Origin: Natrinema thermotolerans DSM 11552
Lineage (GTDB): Archaea; Halobacteriota; Halobacteria; Halobacteriales; Natrialbaceae
DNA: 50,915 nucleotides
Assembly: GCA_000337115.1 (NCBI GenBank)
Contig: AOIR01000064.1
Span: forward strand, 11,289-62,203
Direction of reading: 5' to 3'
Shown in pieces: positions 14,271 to 22,583 of the stretch. The position numbers were made by a program, and so were the translations under genes. The stretch's first letter is position 1; every line of letters begins with the position of its first letter. The notes beneath the pieces were generated by a model. That model had not been told where the DNA came from. It did not search any database and saw only the letters and a list, made by a program, of their open reading frames with translations.

Positions 14271-14350
14271 GACGGTTTGCTGTACCGATTTACCGGTGCG
14301 ACCCAGACCGTGTCGCGGTCGCACCGGAAATGACGTACAGCAGACCGTCT
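14270..14350. repeat. Nested palindrome of 81 bp between convergent genes
   Basis: Outer arms AGACGGTTTGCTGTA (14270-14284) and TACAGCAGACCGTCT (14336-14350) pair over 15 bp with one G-U. Inner arms CCGGTGCGACC (14293-14303) and GGTCGCACCGG (14317-14327) pair perfectly over 11 bp. The two stems are separated by 8-nt internal-loop strands, and the end loop is 13 nt. The element begins at the last base of the DUF5808 stop codon and ends 60 bp before the NuoCD stop. It may be a bidirectional terminator, a repeated intergenic palindromic element, or a structured RNA. Confidence 0.6.
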
Positions 14351-14409
14351 GACCGGCGCGAACCGTCCTTTTCGCGGCCGCTCCGAGCGACGAGCGACTG
14401 CGCCGTCGC

Positions 14410-16080
14410 TCAGCGATCGACTTCGCCCATGATGCAGTCGAGGCTCCCGATCGCCGCGATGAGGTCGGCGACGTACTCGCCGCGGGCGATCTCGGGCAGC
14501 GCCGAGAGGTTCGAGAAACACGGGCTGCGGATCTTGAACCGCGCCGGCGTCTCGGTCCCGTCCGACCGGATGTAGATCCCGAGTTCGCCTTTCGCCCCTT
14601 CGACGGCGCGGTAGCTCTCGGCGTCGGTTTCGGGCTTGAGCGTCCGCGGGACGTTGCTCTGGACGGTGCGTTCGTCCGCGGGCCAGTCCGCGAGCAGGTC
14701 GAGACACTGATCGACGATCTTCGCCGACTCCTCGATCTCACCCAGTCGGACGAGCAGTCGGGCGAAGTTGTCGCCGTCGGGTTCGGTGACCACGTCCCAT
14801 TCGAGGTTCGGATAGTAGCCGTAGGGGTCGTCTCGCCGGAGGTCGTAGTCGATGCCGGAGCCGCGGGCGACGGGGCCGGTACAGCCGTACTGTTTGGCCA
14901 CCTCGGGTTCCAAGACGCCGGTGTCGACGCAGCGGCGCTGGAAGATCTCGTTGGTCACGAGCAGCTCGTGGTACTCCTCGAGTTTCGCCGGGAAGCCGTC
15001 GAGGACGTCCCGAACGTTCGCGATGAACTCCCCGCGGGGTTCAGGCAGGTCCCAGGCGACCCCGCCCACTCGGAAGTAGTTAAACATCATCCGTTGGCCG
15101 GTCAGCGCCTCGAGACAGTCCAAGACGAGTTCGCGATCCCGGATCGCGTATTGGAAGGCGGCACAGAACTCGCCGACGATGTCCAGCGCGTAGGTGCCGA
15201 TGGCGATGAAATGCGAGGCCAGCCGCGAGAGTTCGGCCCCCATCGTCCGGATCACCTGCGCGTACTCCGGGACGTCGATGTCCGCGAGGGACTCGATCGT
15301 GCGGGCGTAGGCCCACTCGTTGCACAGTCCCGAGGACACCCAGTCCCAGCGGTCCGGGTACGGCATGATCTGATGGCGGTACGTACTCTCCTGGCACATC
15401 TGTTCCTCACATCGGTGGATGTAGCCGATGTCGGGATCGACGTCGACGACCGTCTCACCGTCCAGCACGGCCTTCACGTGGAGGACGCCGTGGGTCGAGG
15501 GGTGGTGGGGACCGATGTTGAGAAACATCGTTTCCGAGGTGGTGTCGTGTTCGTCGCCCGCGATCGGGTTCGCGTGTTCCGAGAGGGTGACGATCTGGGA
15601 TTGCTCCGCATCGTAGTCCAGCGAGAGGGGATGTCCCTGCCACGTCTCCGGCAGGAGGATTCGCCGCAGGTCGGGGTGGGCCTCGTACTCGATCCCGATC
15701 AGGTCGTAAGCCTCGCGCTCGTGCCAGTTGGCCGTCTCGAAGACCGGCGTCGCCGACTCGCTTCTCGGCTCGCCGGTCGGCGTCGGCACCACGACGCTTA
15801 CCTCCCGCGTCGGGTCCGCGTAGGACTTCAAGTGATAGATCGTCTCGAACCGGTCCGGATACTGCTGGGCCGTCACACAGGAACAGTGATCGAACCCGGC
15901 CTCGTCGCGAAGCGTCGCCAGCACCGCCTGTACCTCGTCGGGCCGGATCACGACCGCCGGCGCGTTTTCGTGGTCGTCCTGCCCGAGGACCGCGTCCCCT
16001 AGTAGGGCCTCGAGCGTCTCCTCCCCGTCCGCGTCGCCCCGTTTTACCGGCCGCGACTCGAGCGTCGAGTCCGCTGTCAT
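14410..16080 (-). CDS. Fused NuoC-NuoD-type subunit of complex I, stand-alone copy
   Basis: A 556-residue fusion. Residues about 60-180 are the 30-kDa NuoC domain (CSCVTAQQYPDRFETIYHL; WHEREAYDLIGIEYEAHPDL). Residues 190-556 are the 49-kDa NuoD domain: NIGPHHPSTHGVLHV with the quinone-site H-P-x-T-H-G, then DIGYIHRCEEQMCQESTYRH, and GPVARGSGIDYDLRRDDPYG. In haloarchaea nuoCD normally sits in a nuo/fpo operon between nuoB and nuoH; here it stands alone, with a DUF5808 gene on one side and a Bat-like regulator on the other. It could be a second copy or a displaced one. Its promoter region is shared with the regulator. The family call is secure; assembly into complex I is inferred. Confidence 0.88.
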   Translation of the reverse strand: MTADSTLESRPVKRGDADGEETLEALLGDAVLGQDDHENAPAVVIRPDEVQAVLATLRDEAGFDHCSCVTAQQYPDRFETIYHLKSYADPTREVSVVVPTPTGEPRSESATPVFETANWHEREAYDLIGIEYEAHPDLRRILLPETWQGHPLSLDYDAEQSQIVTLSEHANPIAGDEHDTTSETMFLNIGPHHPSTHGVLHVKAVLDGETVVDVDPDIGYIHRCEEQMCQESTYRHQIMPYPDRWDWVSSGLCNEWAYARTIESLADIDVPEYAQVIRTMGAELSRLASHFIAIGTYALDIVGEFCAAFQYAIRDRELVLDCLEALTGQRMMFNYFRVGGVAWDLPEPRGEFIANVRDVLDGFPAKLEEYHELLVTNEIFQRRCVDTGVLEPEVAKQYGCTGPVARGSGIDYDLRRDDPYGYYPNLEWDVVTEPDGDNFARLLVRLGEIEESAKIVDQCLDLLADWPADERTVQSNVPRTLKPETDAESYRAVEGAKGELGIYIRSDGTETPARFKIRSPCFSNLSALPEIARGEYVADLIAAIGSLDCIMGEVDR

Positions 16081-16132
16081 GGCCGGCCGTTCGGCCGCTC
16101 GAGGCGAGTCGGTTCTGCGTCACGGACTAGGC

Positions 16133-16142
16133 TATTTATATA
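16133..16142. promoter_or_regulatory. TATA box between nuoCD-type gene and Bat-like regulator
   Basis: TATTTATATA (16133-16142) is the only AT-rich element in the 82-bp divergent region. Its centre is 26 nt before the GTG at 16163, which fits a leaderless transcript rightward. Read on the other strand (TATATAAATA) it could also drive the leftward NuoCD gene, with a leader of about 30 nt. A shared element would link the two genes' expression. Confidence 0.55.
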
Positions 16143-16162
16143 CGCGGAACGGACTGTCGGCC

Positions 16163-16816
16163 GTGAAGACCGTTCGGCTCACGCTGCGGTTCGACGCCGA
16201 GACGATCCACCCGATGCACCGGTTCGTCGCCGAGAGCGACGCGTTCGAGTCCTATCGGCTGGTCCACGGCAACTTCGCTGGCGAGAACGACGACAACGTC
16301 TTTATCTTTCACGTCGTCGGTGACGCCGACGTCTACGAGGCCGCGCTCGCCGAGACCGACCGCGTCGACGACTACGAACTCACGCGGACCGGCGATCGAA
16401 CCTTTACCGTCTACGTCCGCGATCTGCCGGCCGACGTCGACGCGAGGCTCCTCGAGGGCCTCACCGCCGGCAGTCTCGTCGTCCTGCCGCCGCTTGAGTA
16501 CCGGTCGGACTGGACGGTCCGGTTCTCCGTTGTCGGCGAATCGGCCGATCTCCGGGCGGCACTCGAGGAGATGCCCGACGGCATCGAGACGACCGTCGAC
16601 CGCGTCGGCGAGTACGACGGGGCCGACGCGGCGGTCGGCGCACTGACCGCCCGCCAGCGGGAGACGCTCCGGGTCGCTCGCGAGTTGGGGTACTTCGAGG
16701 TCCCACGCGCGGCGGGCGTCGAGGACGTCGCCGCCGAACTCGACTGTGCGCCCGGGACGGCCGCCGAACACCTCCGGAAGGCGGAGGAAACTGTGATGGA
16801 CGCTCTCGATCTGTAG
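16163..16816 (+). CDS. Bat-like HTH-10 transcriptional regulator
   Basis: A 217-residue protein (start VKTVRLTLRFDAETIHPMHR read as Met at the GTG). The N-terminal 150 residues are the associated sensor region (VLPPLEYRSDWTVRFSVVGE), and the C-terminal LTARQRETLRVARELGYFEV followed by GVEDVAAELDCAPGTAAEHL is the HTH_10 domain. The track-length frame extends upstream to 16079, but the TATA box at 16133 would then lie inside the gene, so GTG 16163 is preferred. It is divergent from the NuoCD-type gene and may regulate it. It is a paralog of the regulator at 8573. Confidence 0.8.
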   Translation: MKTVRLTLRFDAETIHPMHRFVAESDAFESYRLVHGNFAGENDDNVFIFHVVGDADVYEAALAETDRVDDYELTRTGDRTFTVYVRDLPADVDARLLEGLTAGSLVVLPPLEYRSDWTVRFSVVGESADLRAALEEMPDGIETTVDRVGEYDGADAAVGALTARQRETLRVARELGYFEVPRAAGVEDVAAELDCAPGTAAEHLRKAEETVMDALDL

Positions 16817-16839
16817 CCGACGCGTCGCGGTTCCGATCC

Positions 16840-17166
16840 CTACTCCGTATACGCCTCGAGCGGCGGTGTGAACGCGTCGATGACGCGACACGGCTCGAGG
16901 GCACGCACACCGTGGATCGTCCCCGGCGGGACGGCGTAGGAATCGCCCGCCTCGACGATCCGCGAGTACTCCCCGCGGAGTTCGAGTCGCCCCTCGATGA
17001 CGAACGTCGCCTGCGTCGCCTCCTCGTGGGCGTGTGGTTCGCCTTCCGCGCCCTCCTCGAGTGCGTAGTGAACCAGCACGAGATCGTCGGTCGACGACAG
17101 TACGCGCCGCTGCCCGCCCTCGAGGTCGTCGATCCGTTCGGGGTCGTCCCACTCGGTGATGTCCAT
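16840..17166 (-). CDS. Small single-domain cupin
   Basis: A 108-residue cupin. Motif 1 is GEPHAHEEATQATFVIEG, with H-A-H as metal ligands and Gln at the place where Glu is common; motif 2 is GDSYAVPPGTIHG with the last His. Such small cupins bind a divalent metal and act as sugar isomerases, dioxygenases or sensors; the sequence alone does not say which. It starts with ATG (MDITEWDDPERID) and is divergent from the ITPase gene. The stops of this gene and the regulator at 16816 converge with a 23-bp gap. Confidence 0.85.
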   Translation of the reverse strand: MDITEWDDPERIDDLEGGQRRVLSSTDDLVLVHYALEEGAEGEPHAHEEATQATFVIEGRLELRGEYSRIVEAGDSYAVPPGTIHGVRALEPCRVIDAFTPPLEAYTE

Positions 17167-17279
17167 GATGTGTCATCCAGGCACCATATGATGGGTCTTT
17201 CGGGGCCGGAAGACCGGCTCCCGAACCGTCGGACGGGGCAACCGACGCCTATTTTCGGCCCGCGGCCCCCCGCTCGGAT

Positions 17280-17831
17280 ATGACCGTTCGATTCGTTACC
17301 GGCAACGCGGGCAAGGCGCGCGAGGCGCGGGACTATCTCTCGGGCATCGAGCCCGTCGAGCAGATCGAGTACGACTACACCGAGATTCAAAGCGACTCGC
17401 TCGAGGAAATCGCGGCCCACGGGGCCCGGGAGGCCTTCGACGAACTCGGGGGCAAGGAGCCGGTACTGGTCGACGACGCCGGCCTCTTCGTCGACGCGCT
17501 CGGCGGGTTCCCCGGCCCGTACTCTGCGTACGTCGAGGACACCGTCGGCGTCGAGCGGCTCTGGCGGCTCGCGAGCGAGGAGGAGAACCGCCGCGCGCAC
17601 TTCCGGACCGTCCTCGCGTACGCGGACGAGGACGGGACGGAGACGTTCGAGGGATCGGTCGCTGGGACGCTCGTCGCGCCCCGCGGCGAGGGCGGGTTCG
17701 GCTACGATCCCATCTTCGAGTACAACGGACAGACGTTGGCCGAACTGAGTACCGAGGAGAAGAACGCGATCTCTCACCGCGGGCGTGCGCTGGCGGCGTT
17801 CACCGAGTGGTACGCCGACCACGACGCGTAA
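17280..17831 (+). CDS. Non-canonical purine NTP pyrophosphatase (ITPase, RdgB/HAM1)
   Basis: A 183-residue house-cleaning enzyme that hydrolyses dITP, ITP and XTP to the monophosphates and prevents their use in DNA and RNA. It has the T-G-N-x-G-K phosphate loop (FVTGNAGKAREAR), the catalytic acid region VDDAGLFVDALGGFPGPYSA, GFGYDPIF and the closing SHRGRA. Length is normal. The ATG follows CCTATTTTCG by about 26 nt. It converges with the IMPDH/GMPR-type gene, also purine-related, though the two have separate promoters. Confidence 0.95.
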   Translation: MTVRFVTGNAGKAREARDYLSGIEPVEQIEYDYTEIQSDSLEEIAAHGAREAFDELGGKEPVLVDDAGLFVDALGGFPGPYSAYVEDTVGVERLWRLASEEENRRAHFRTVLAYADEDGTETFEGSVAGTLVAPRGEGGFGYDPIFEYNGQTLAELSTEEKNAISHRGRALAAFTEWYADHDA

Positions 17832-17873
17832 CGGGCGTGGCTCCCGTGGCTCGGCGATCAGTACGCTCGGTCG

Positions 17874-19010
17874 TCAGTCGTCGCTTTCTGCCGGCGGACT
17901 CGAGCCGTCGTCGGCCACGAGGTCCGCCTCGGTGACGGTCTCGGATTCGCTCTCGACACTGACGCCCTCCCAGTCGTGGTCCGTGTGGTACCCCTCGCGG
18001 TCCTTCGCGCTGGGCGCGACGCGGATGAACTCGGCACCGTCCCGGGCGGCCGGGATGGTGTGTCCGCCGCAGTAGGAGAGTCCGGATCGGATGCCGGCGC
18101 AGAACTCCTCGACGACGTCGGCGACCGGCCCCTTATAGGGGGTCAGGGCCTCGACGCCCTCGTCGGCGTCGACGTCGACGTCTTTGTCGTCGCGGTCCTC
18201 GGCGGCCGCGGTGGTCGCCATCCCCCGCGAGCGCTTGTATCGGGTGCCGTCGACCTCGACGACAGCGCCGGGCGCTTCCTCGGTGCCGGCCAGCAGGCTC
18301 CCGACCATCACGGTGTCGGCCCCGGCCATCAGCGCCTTGACCGCGTCGCCGGAGGTACGGATCCCGCCGTCGGCACAGATCGTCACGTCCAGGTCCTCGG
18401 CGGCGCTTGCACAGTCGTCGACGGCCGTCAACTGCGGGACACCGGCCCCGGCGACCTTTCGGGTCGTACAGTGCGAACCGGGACCGATCCCGACCTTCAC
18501 ACAGTCCGCGCCGGCTGCGGCGAGATCCTCGACCCCGGCGGGCGTCGCGACGTTCCCGGCGACGAGATCCGTCTCCGGGAACGCTTCGCTCAGTTGCTCG
18601 ACGGCCTCGAGCGTCCGCTCCAAGTGGCCGTGGGCCACGTCGACGACGATCGCGTCGACGCCGGCATCGACGATCGCGTCGCTTCGTTCGACGTAGTCCT
18701 CGTTGATCCCGACGGCGGCGGCCACCTGCTCGTCGGCGTCTTTCACTCGTTCGACCTGCTCGGCCTGTTCGGCTACCGTGAGAAACCGGTGCAACACGCC
18801 GAGGCCGCCGGCCCGTGAGAGTTCGATCGCCAGCTCGGCCTCCGTGACGGTGTCCATCGCGGCCGCGACCAGCGGCGTCTCGAGGTCGACGGTCGGCGTG
18901 AACGGCGTCTCGAGGTCGACGGTACTGCGGCTGTCGACGGGCGAGCGCTGCGGGACGAGGAGAACGTCCCCGTAGCTCAGTCCGGTCCGGAGATCACGTA
19001 GATTGGTCAT
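17874..19010 (-). CDS. IMP dehydrogenase/GMP reductase family protein without CBS domains
   Basis: A 378-residue TIM-barrel enzyme. It has [17 protein letters not shown] at the N-terminus, the VDVAHGH and AGNVATPAG phosphate-side strands, the catalytic loop [11 protein letters not shown] with C181, and the flap-like [10 protein letters not shown] segment. True IMPDHs carry two CBS domains inserted after about residue 90; here that insertion is missing, as in GMP reductases and short haloarchaeal paralogs. It therefore more likely interconverts GMP and IMP for salvage, but either direction is possible. The start is uncertain: ATG 19010 gives the conserved length, and ATG 19019 would add three residues. 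The C-terminus is an acidic tail. Confidence 0.85.
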   Translation of the reverse strand: MTNLRDLRTGLSYGDVLLVPQRSPVDSRSTVDLETPFTPTVDLETPLVAAAMDTVTEAELAIELSRAGGLGVLHRFLTVAEQAEQVERVKDADEQVAAAVGINEDYVERSDAIVDAGVDAIVVDVAHGHLERTLEAVEQLSEAFPETDLVAGNVATPAGVEDLAAAGADCVKVGIGPGSHCTTRKVAGAGVPQLTAVDDCASAAEDLDVTICADGGIRTSGDAVKALMAGADTVMVGSLLAGTEEAPGAVVEVDGTRYKRSRGMATTAAAEDRDDKDVDVDADEGVEALTPYKGPVADVVEEFCAGIRSGLSYCGGHTIPAARDGAEFIRVAPSAKDREGYHTDHDWEGVSVESESETVTEADLVADDGSSPPAESDD

Positions 19011-19081
19011 TCCCCTCATAAATCAGGGGCTCCCACCGCATAAGTCACACGTTCTTCGTGTAGCGGTCCCGTCGCCGGCGG

Positions 19082-19555
19082 TTACGCTCGCGGGTCCCGG
19101 TCCGGCCCGGGGTACTCGCCATCCTCGACGGCCGCGTACAGACTCTCGGGATCGAACAGGCGCGCGAACGCGTCCGGCGGCCGGACGCTCACCGAGACGC
19201 GGGGCTGGAGCGTCAGGCCGGCCTCTGCCGATCGTAGCCGCTCGTCGTAGGAGAGCAGGTGCGCCGCCTCGCCCCGATAGGCCGACGCCAGCGCAGGATG
19301 ATCGCCCTCGGGCTGGTCGACCGCGACCCGCTCGGCCTCGAGGCGCTCGCGGTGATCGGCGGCGAGGTCGGCGTCGGCGAGTGCCGTCACCAGCTCCTCG
19401 GTCGCCGCGAGCAGCGGGTCGCTCGCGACCAGTTCGACCCACGAGTGCCGGCGGACGTGATCGAGCGCCTCGCGGGCCGATCCGCCGACCAGCAGGTCCG
19501 CCGCGAGGACGTCGGCGTCCGCGACGATGCGGGCGGGATCGGGCTCCTCAGGCAT
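19082..19555 (-). CDS. PIN-like domain protein, haloarchaeal conserved type
   Basis: A 157-residue protein starting MPEEPDPARIVADADVLAAD. The VADADVLAADLLVGG strand-helix and the later YRGEAAHLLSYDERL segment match the layout of PIN-type nucleases, where acidic residues bind Mg2+; not all catalytic acids are clear. The frame extends upstream to 19756, but the extension is Ser/Arg-rich and non-coding in character. The ATG at 19553-19555 overlaps the stop of a 35-residue gene by 8 nt (ATGCCTGA), the usual coupling in this window and reminiscent of toxin-antitoxin pairs. Function unproven. Confidence 0.65.
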   Translation of the reverse strand: MPEEPDPARIVADADVLAADLLVGGSAREALDHVRRHSWVELVASDPLLAATEELVTALADADLAADHRERLEAERVAVDQPEGDHPALASAYRGEAAHLLSYDERLRSAEAGLTLQPRVSVSVRPPDAFARLFDPESLYAAVEDGEYPGPDRDPRA

Positions 19556-19655
19556 CGTCCTCCTCCCGGATCGCCGTGCGTTCCGCTCGGATCGACTCGA
19601 TATCCCCGTCGTACTCCGCGCCGCGATCGAACAGGTCGGCCCAGCTCGGTGGCAT
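19548..19655 (-). CDS. 35-residue protein coupled to the PIN-like gene
   Basis: This short ORF reads MPPSWADLFDRGAEYDGDI then ESIRAERTAIREEDDA. The W-x-DLF-x-R-x-x-EYD-x-D-I-E-x-I-R pattern is that of a compact two-helix acidic peptide. Its stop overlaps the PIN-like start (ATGCCTGA), and third codon positions are G/C-rich as in real genes of this genome. It could be an antitoxin-like partner or a folding partner of the PIN-like protein. It is too short for most gene callers. Confidence 0.6.
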   Translation of the reverse strand: MPPSWADLFDRGAEYDGDIESIRAERTAIREEDDA

Positions 19656-19703
19656 CGGTGACGGTTGGCGCTACGGGATGAAAGGTCGTCCGGCTCCCGA
19701 CGA

Positions 19704-20807
19704 TTATTCCATACGGGAGAGCAGCCAGAACGCGACGGCCCCGGCGACGAAGGCAACGCCGACGTTGACGACCGCGCCGACGGCTCCGACCCCCACTACG
19801 AGCGCGAGCGACCGGCGGTCCGAGACGGGGTCGAACGCCGCTCGAGCCAGCTGACCACCGACGACGACCAGCAGGACGCCAAGCAGGGCCATCGGGAACG
19901 CCGCGAGGGCAGCCCCGGCGGCGACCAGCGCGAGTGCGAGGTAGCCGACGCCGAGCAGGACGTTTGCGCCGCCGGTCCGCGCGCCGAAGGCGTACTTGCC
20001 GGCCAGCCCGCCGCTGCCGTGACACATCGGCACGCCGCCCAGCGGGACCGCCGCCAGACAGGTCACGCCCATGCTCCGTGAGAGCGCGTCGGCCGAGACC
20101 TCGCGGTCGTAGAGGTCGCCACAGAGCAGGGCGGTCGCGATGGCGGCGTTCCCGATCGTCATGCCCAACTGGGCGACGGTCCCCTCGATGGCGGCCGCGG
20201 ACAACGCTGGCCGCCCGGCAGGGAAGACCGCGAGCGCGGGCGCGGTCGGCGTCGGAACGCCCGCCGTCGCGACGGCCGCGACCGCGCCGAGCCCGAGGAC
20301 GACTAGTGCGCTCGTCCGGGCGTGGCCGACCAGCGCCAGCAGGCCGACGACGGCGAGCCCGGCCGCCGCTATGGGCGGGTTCCCGACCGAGAGATCGACC
20401 GCCGCCTCGAGCAGGAGCAGCGCGACGGCGAACTGGACGCCGCGGATGACGGGCTCGCCGACGATCCGCTGGAGCCGACCGACGAGCCCGAGCCGGCCGA
20501 CGACGAGCAAGACCCCGCCGGCGAGCAGTCCGGCGGCGGCCAGTTCGGCGTAGGAAAGCGCGCCGACGATCGCCAGCCCGACCAGGGCCTTCATCGGCTC
20601 GACGGAGATCGGCAGGCCGTAGTGGAGTCCCCAGACGATCTGGAAGACGCCAAAGCCAAGCAGGACGTGGGGCAGCGAGACGCTCGTCGTCGCGCCGAGT
20701 GCGACCAGCAGCGGCAACACCGTAACCGAATCCCCTAGCGCACCCGTGAGTTCGCCCGCGGAGAACTCGAGGTCGCGATCGGCCCGCGACTCGACGGAGC
20801 ACGCCAT
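19704..20807 (-). CDS. MOT1-type molybdate/sulfate transporter
   Basis: A 367-residue protein with 10-12 hydrophobic segments. The two MOT1 signatures are present: GLPISVEPMKALVG near residue 64 and PMCHGSGGLAGKYAFGARTG near residue 260. Such SulP-related carriers import molybdate; haloarchaea need molybdenum for nitrate reductase and aldehyde oxidoreductases, none of which is encoded nearby. Start MACSVESRADRDLEFSAGE. A perfect 6-bp hairpin immediately upstream of the ATG may control expression. Confidence 0.82.
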   Translation of the reverse strand: MACSVESRADRDLEFSAGELTGALGDSVTVLPLLVALGATTSVSLPHVLLGFGVFQIVWGLHYGLPISVEPMKALVGLAIVGALSYAELAAAGLLAGGVLLVVGRLGLVGRLQRIVGEPVIRGVQFAVALLLLEAAVDLSVGNPPIAAAGLAVVGLLALVGHARTSALVVLGLGAVAAVATAGVPTPTAPALAVFPAGRPALSAAAIEGTVAQLGMTIGNAAIATALLCGDLYDREVSADALSRSMGVTCLAAVPLGGVPMCHGSGGLAGKYAFGARTGGANVLLGVGYLALALVAAGAALAAFPMALLGVLLVVVGGQLARAAFDPVSDRRSLALVVGVGAVGAVVNVGVAFVAGAVAFWLLSRME

Positions 20808-20809
20808 CT

Positions 20810-20829
20810 GTCCCCCGTAATTCGGGGAC
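20810..20829. promoter_or_regulatory. Hairpin/palindrome directly before the MOT1-type gene
   Basis: GTCCCC (20810-20815) and GGGGAC (20824-20829) are perfect inverted arms around an 8-nt loop, ending 2 nt from the start codon of the leftward transporter gene. In the mRNA this would form a GC-rich stem next to the ATG; as DNA it could be an operator. The rest of 20830-20957 contains no recognisable feature. Confidence 0.4.
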
Positions 20830-20957
20830 GGACTTGACTCTTGCCTGTAACTACACTCCCTTTCGGGTCGGCGTAAGCGTAATCTATAGTGGTTATCGAA
20901 CGGCGGGTCGGGACGCTCCCTCGAGCCGCGGGTCGGCGGTCGGCAGTCGGGGCGTCG

Positions 20958-22583
20958 CTATCGAGACGCGGTGCCGCCGTCGCTGATCGTCTCCGGCGTC
21001 GCGTCGGCCGTCGAGACGGCCTCCGGGTCGACGTCGTCGGCGGTCCGTGGCTCCGGCAGGTCGTAGCCGCTCTCGGTGTCGTAGGCGACGAGCTGTGCGT
21101 TCAACTCGCCGGCCTGCTCGGTCAGGACGGTCGCGCTGCGGGCCACGTGGGAGAGTGCCTCCGCCTGGGCCGACGCCCGGCGGGCCGCTCGCGCCGAGGT
21201 CGACGCCGTCGCCGCGCTCGTCTCGGCGGCGTCCTCGACCAGCACGACGACCTGCTGAGTCGCCGACGCCTGCTCTTGGGTCGCCGCGGAGATCTCCTGG
21301 ACGCCGTCGTTGGTCTCCTCGGCGAGCCCGGCGACCTCCTCGAGCGCGGTCGCGGCGTCCTCGACGTCGGCGACGCTGTCCTCGATTCGGCCGCGGCTGG
21401 TCCGGACCTCGTCGGCGGCGGCCATCGCCCGCTCTTTGAGTCCCTCGAGGCGCTCCTCGACGGTCTGGACCGAGTCGTAGACCTCCTCGGAGAGGGTCTG
21501 AATCTCGTCGGCAACCGCGCCGAAGCCCTCGCCGCCGGCCTCGCCCGAACGAGTCGCCTCGATGTTGGCGTTCAGCGCCAGCATGTTGGTCTGTTCGGCG
21601 ATCTCGCTGATCGACTCGATCAGCTCGTCGATCCGCTCGGCTTCGGCCTCGAGCCCCTCGATCTCCTCGAGGGTCCGTTCGGTCTCGGTGTCGATCACGG
21701 CCATGCCGGTGATCGCGTCGCCCGCGGCCTCGCTTCCCTGCCGGCCGACGCGTGCGGTCCGGTCGGCGGTGTCGGCGACCTCGGAGGCGGTCGCGGCGAT
21801 CTCCTCGACCGTCGTCGAGAAGTTCTCCATCTCGGCCGTAACGGTTCGTAATTGTTCGTTCTGTTCCCTGTTGTCCGCGACGACCTCGGTCAGCGCCTCG
21901 CTCGTGCGTTCGCCTTCCGCCTGTACCGCCTCCATGCTGGTCGTGAGTTCGCGACTGTAGGTGACGACCTCGCCGGAAAAGGACTTCAGCGTCCCGAAGG
22001 TGTCCTCGATCTCCGCGAGCATCGCGTTGGAGTTGTCGGCTAACTCGTCGAGCGATTCGTGCGTGCCCGGCCGCTCGAACCGCCGGGTGAGATCGCCCGC
22101 GGCGACCGCCCGCGTCGTCTCCGCGTGGCCCCCGACCGTCCGCTCGAGTTCGTCCAGCGACCGGTCCGTCCGGTCGCGTTCGGCCAACTGCTCCCGGATC
22201 CCCGCCAGCGACGACTCGAGGGCCGCGAACTCGTCGTCGCGGTCGCCGTCGAAGGGGTCGTCGTACTCGCCGGCCTCGAGGTGCGTCACCCGCTCGGTCA
22301 GGTCGGCGATCCCCTCGCGCAGTCGGTCGCGCTGGCGTGGCGCGGTCCGGGCGGGCGAGGCGGCAGCGAGCCCGGCCGCGGTAGCGCCCGTCGCGACGAC
22401 GCCGGCGACGCCAGCCCCGAAAACGGCCGCGGTCGGTCCCCCGAGCGCGACCGCCGCGACGGCGACGACGACCAGTCCGACCACGGCGACCGCGAGGGCG
22501 AAGCCGGCCGGCCGGTCCGACTGTATCGCCCCGGGGATCGGCGACGAGGCGTCCGCGCCGGCCGCCTCGAGCGAGTCAGTCAT
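20958..22583 (-). CDS. Methyl-accepting chemotaxis transducer
   Basis: A 541-residue transducer. Residues about 25-75 contain two membrane helices (FALAVAVVGLVVVAVAAVAL; VFGAGVAGVVATGATAAGLA) with almost no external domain between them. A HAMP-like/coiled-coil region follows (LTERVTHLEAGEYDDPFDGD; VAAGDLTRRFERPG), then the long antiparallel signalling hairpin whose tip reads ISEIAEQTNMLALNANIEAT followed by GEGFGAVADEI; this region contacts CheW/CheA. Ala/Glu-rich flanks are the likely methylation helices. The ATG at 22581-22583 overlaps the stop of the H-NOX gene by 8 nt (ATGACTGA). Lacking its own sensor domain, it probably receives its signal from the H-NOX protein. Confidence 0.9.
   Translation of the reverse strand: MTDSLEAAGADASSPIPGAIQSDRPAGFALAVAVVGLVVVAVAAVALGGPTAAVFGAGVAGVVATGATAAGLAAASPARTAPRQRDRLREGIADLTERVTHLEAGEYDDPFDGDRDDEFAALESSLAGIREQLAERDRTDRSLDELERTVGGHAETTRAVAAGDLTRRFERPGTHESLDELADNSNAMLAEIEDTFGTLKSFSGEVVTYSRELTTSMEAVQAEGERTSEALTEVVADNREQNEQLRTVTAEMENFSTTVEEIAATASEVADTADRTARVGRQGSEAAGDAITGMAVIDTETERTLEEIEGLEAEAERIDELIESISEIAEQTNMLALNANIEATRSGEAGGEGFGAVADEIQTLSEEVYDSVQTVEERLEGLKERAMAAADEVRTSRGRIEDSVADVEDAATALEEVAGLAEETNDGVQEISAATQEQASATQQVVVLVEDAAETSAATASTSARAARRASAQAEALSHVARSATVLTEQAGELNAQLVAYDTESGYDLPEPRTADDVDPEAVSTADATPETISDGGTASR

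Noticed and set aside
14968-16002. 344-codon open frame antisense to the NuoCD-type gene
   Set aside because: No family pattern; the opposite strand encodes unmistakable NuoC and NuoD motifs.
19565-19756. N-terminal extension of the PIN-like protein to 19756
   Set aside because: Ser/Arg-rich and overlaps the transporter end; the 35-residue gene occupies the region in another frame.
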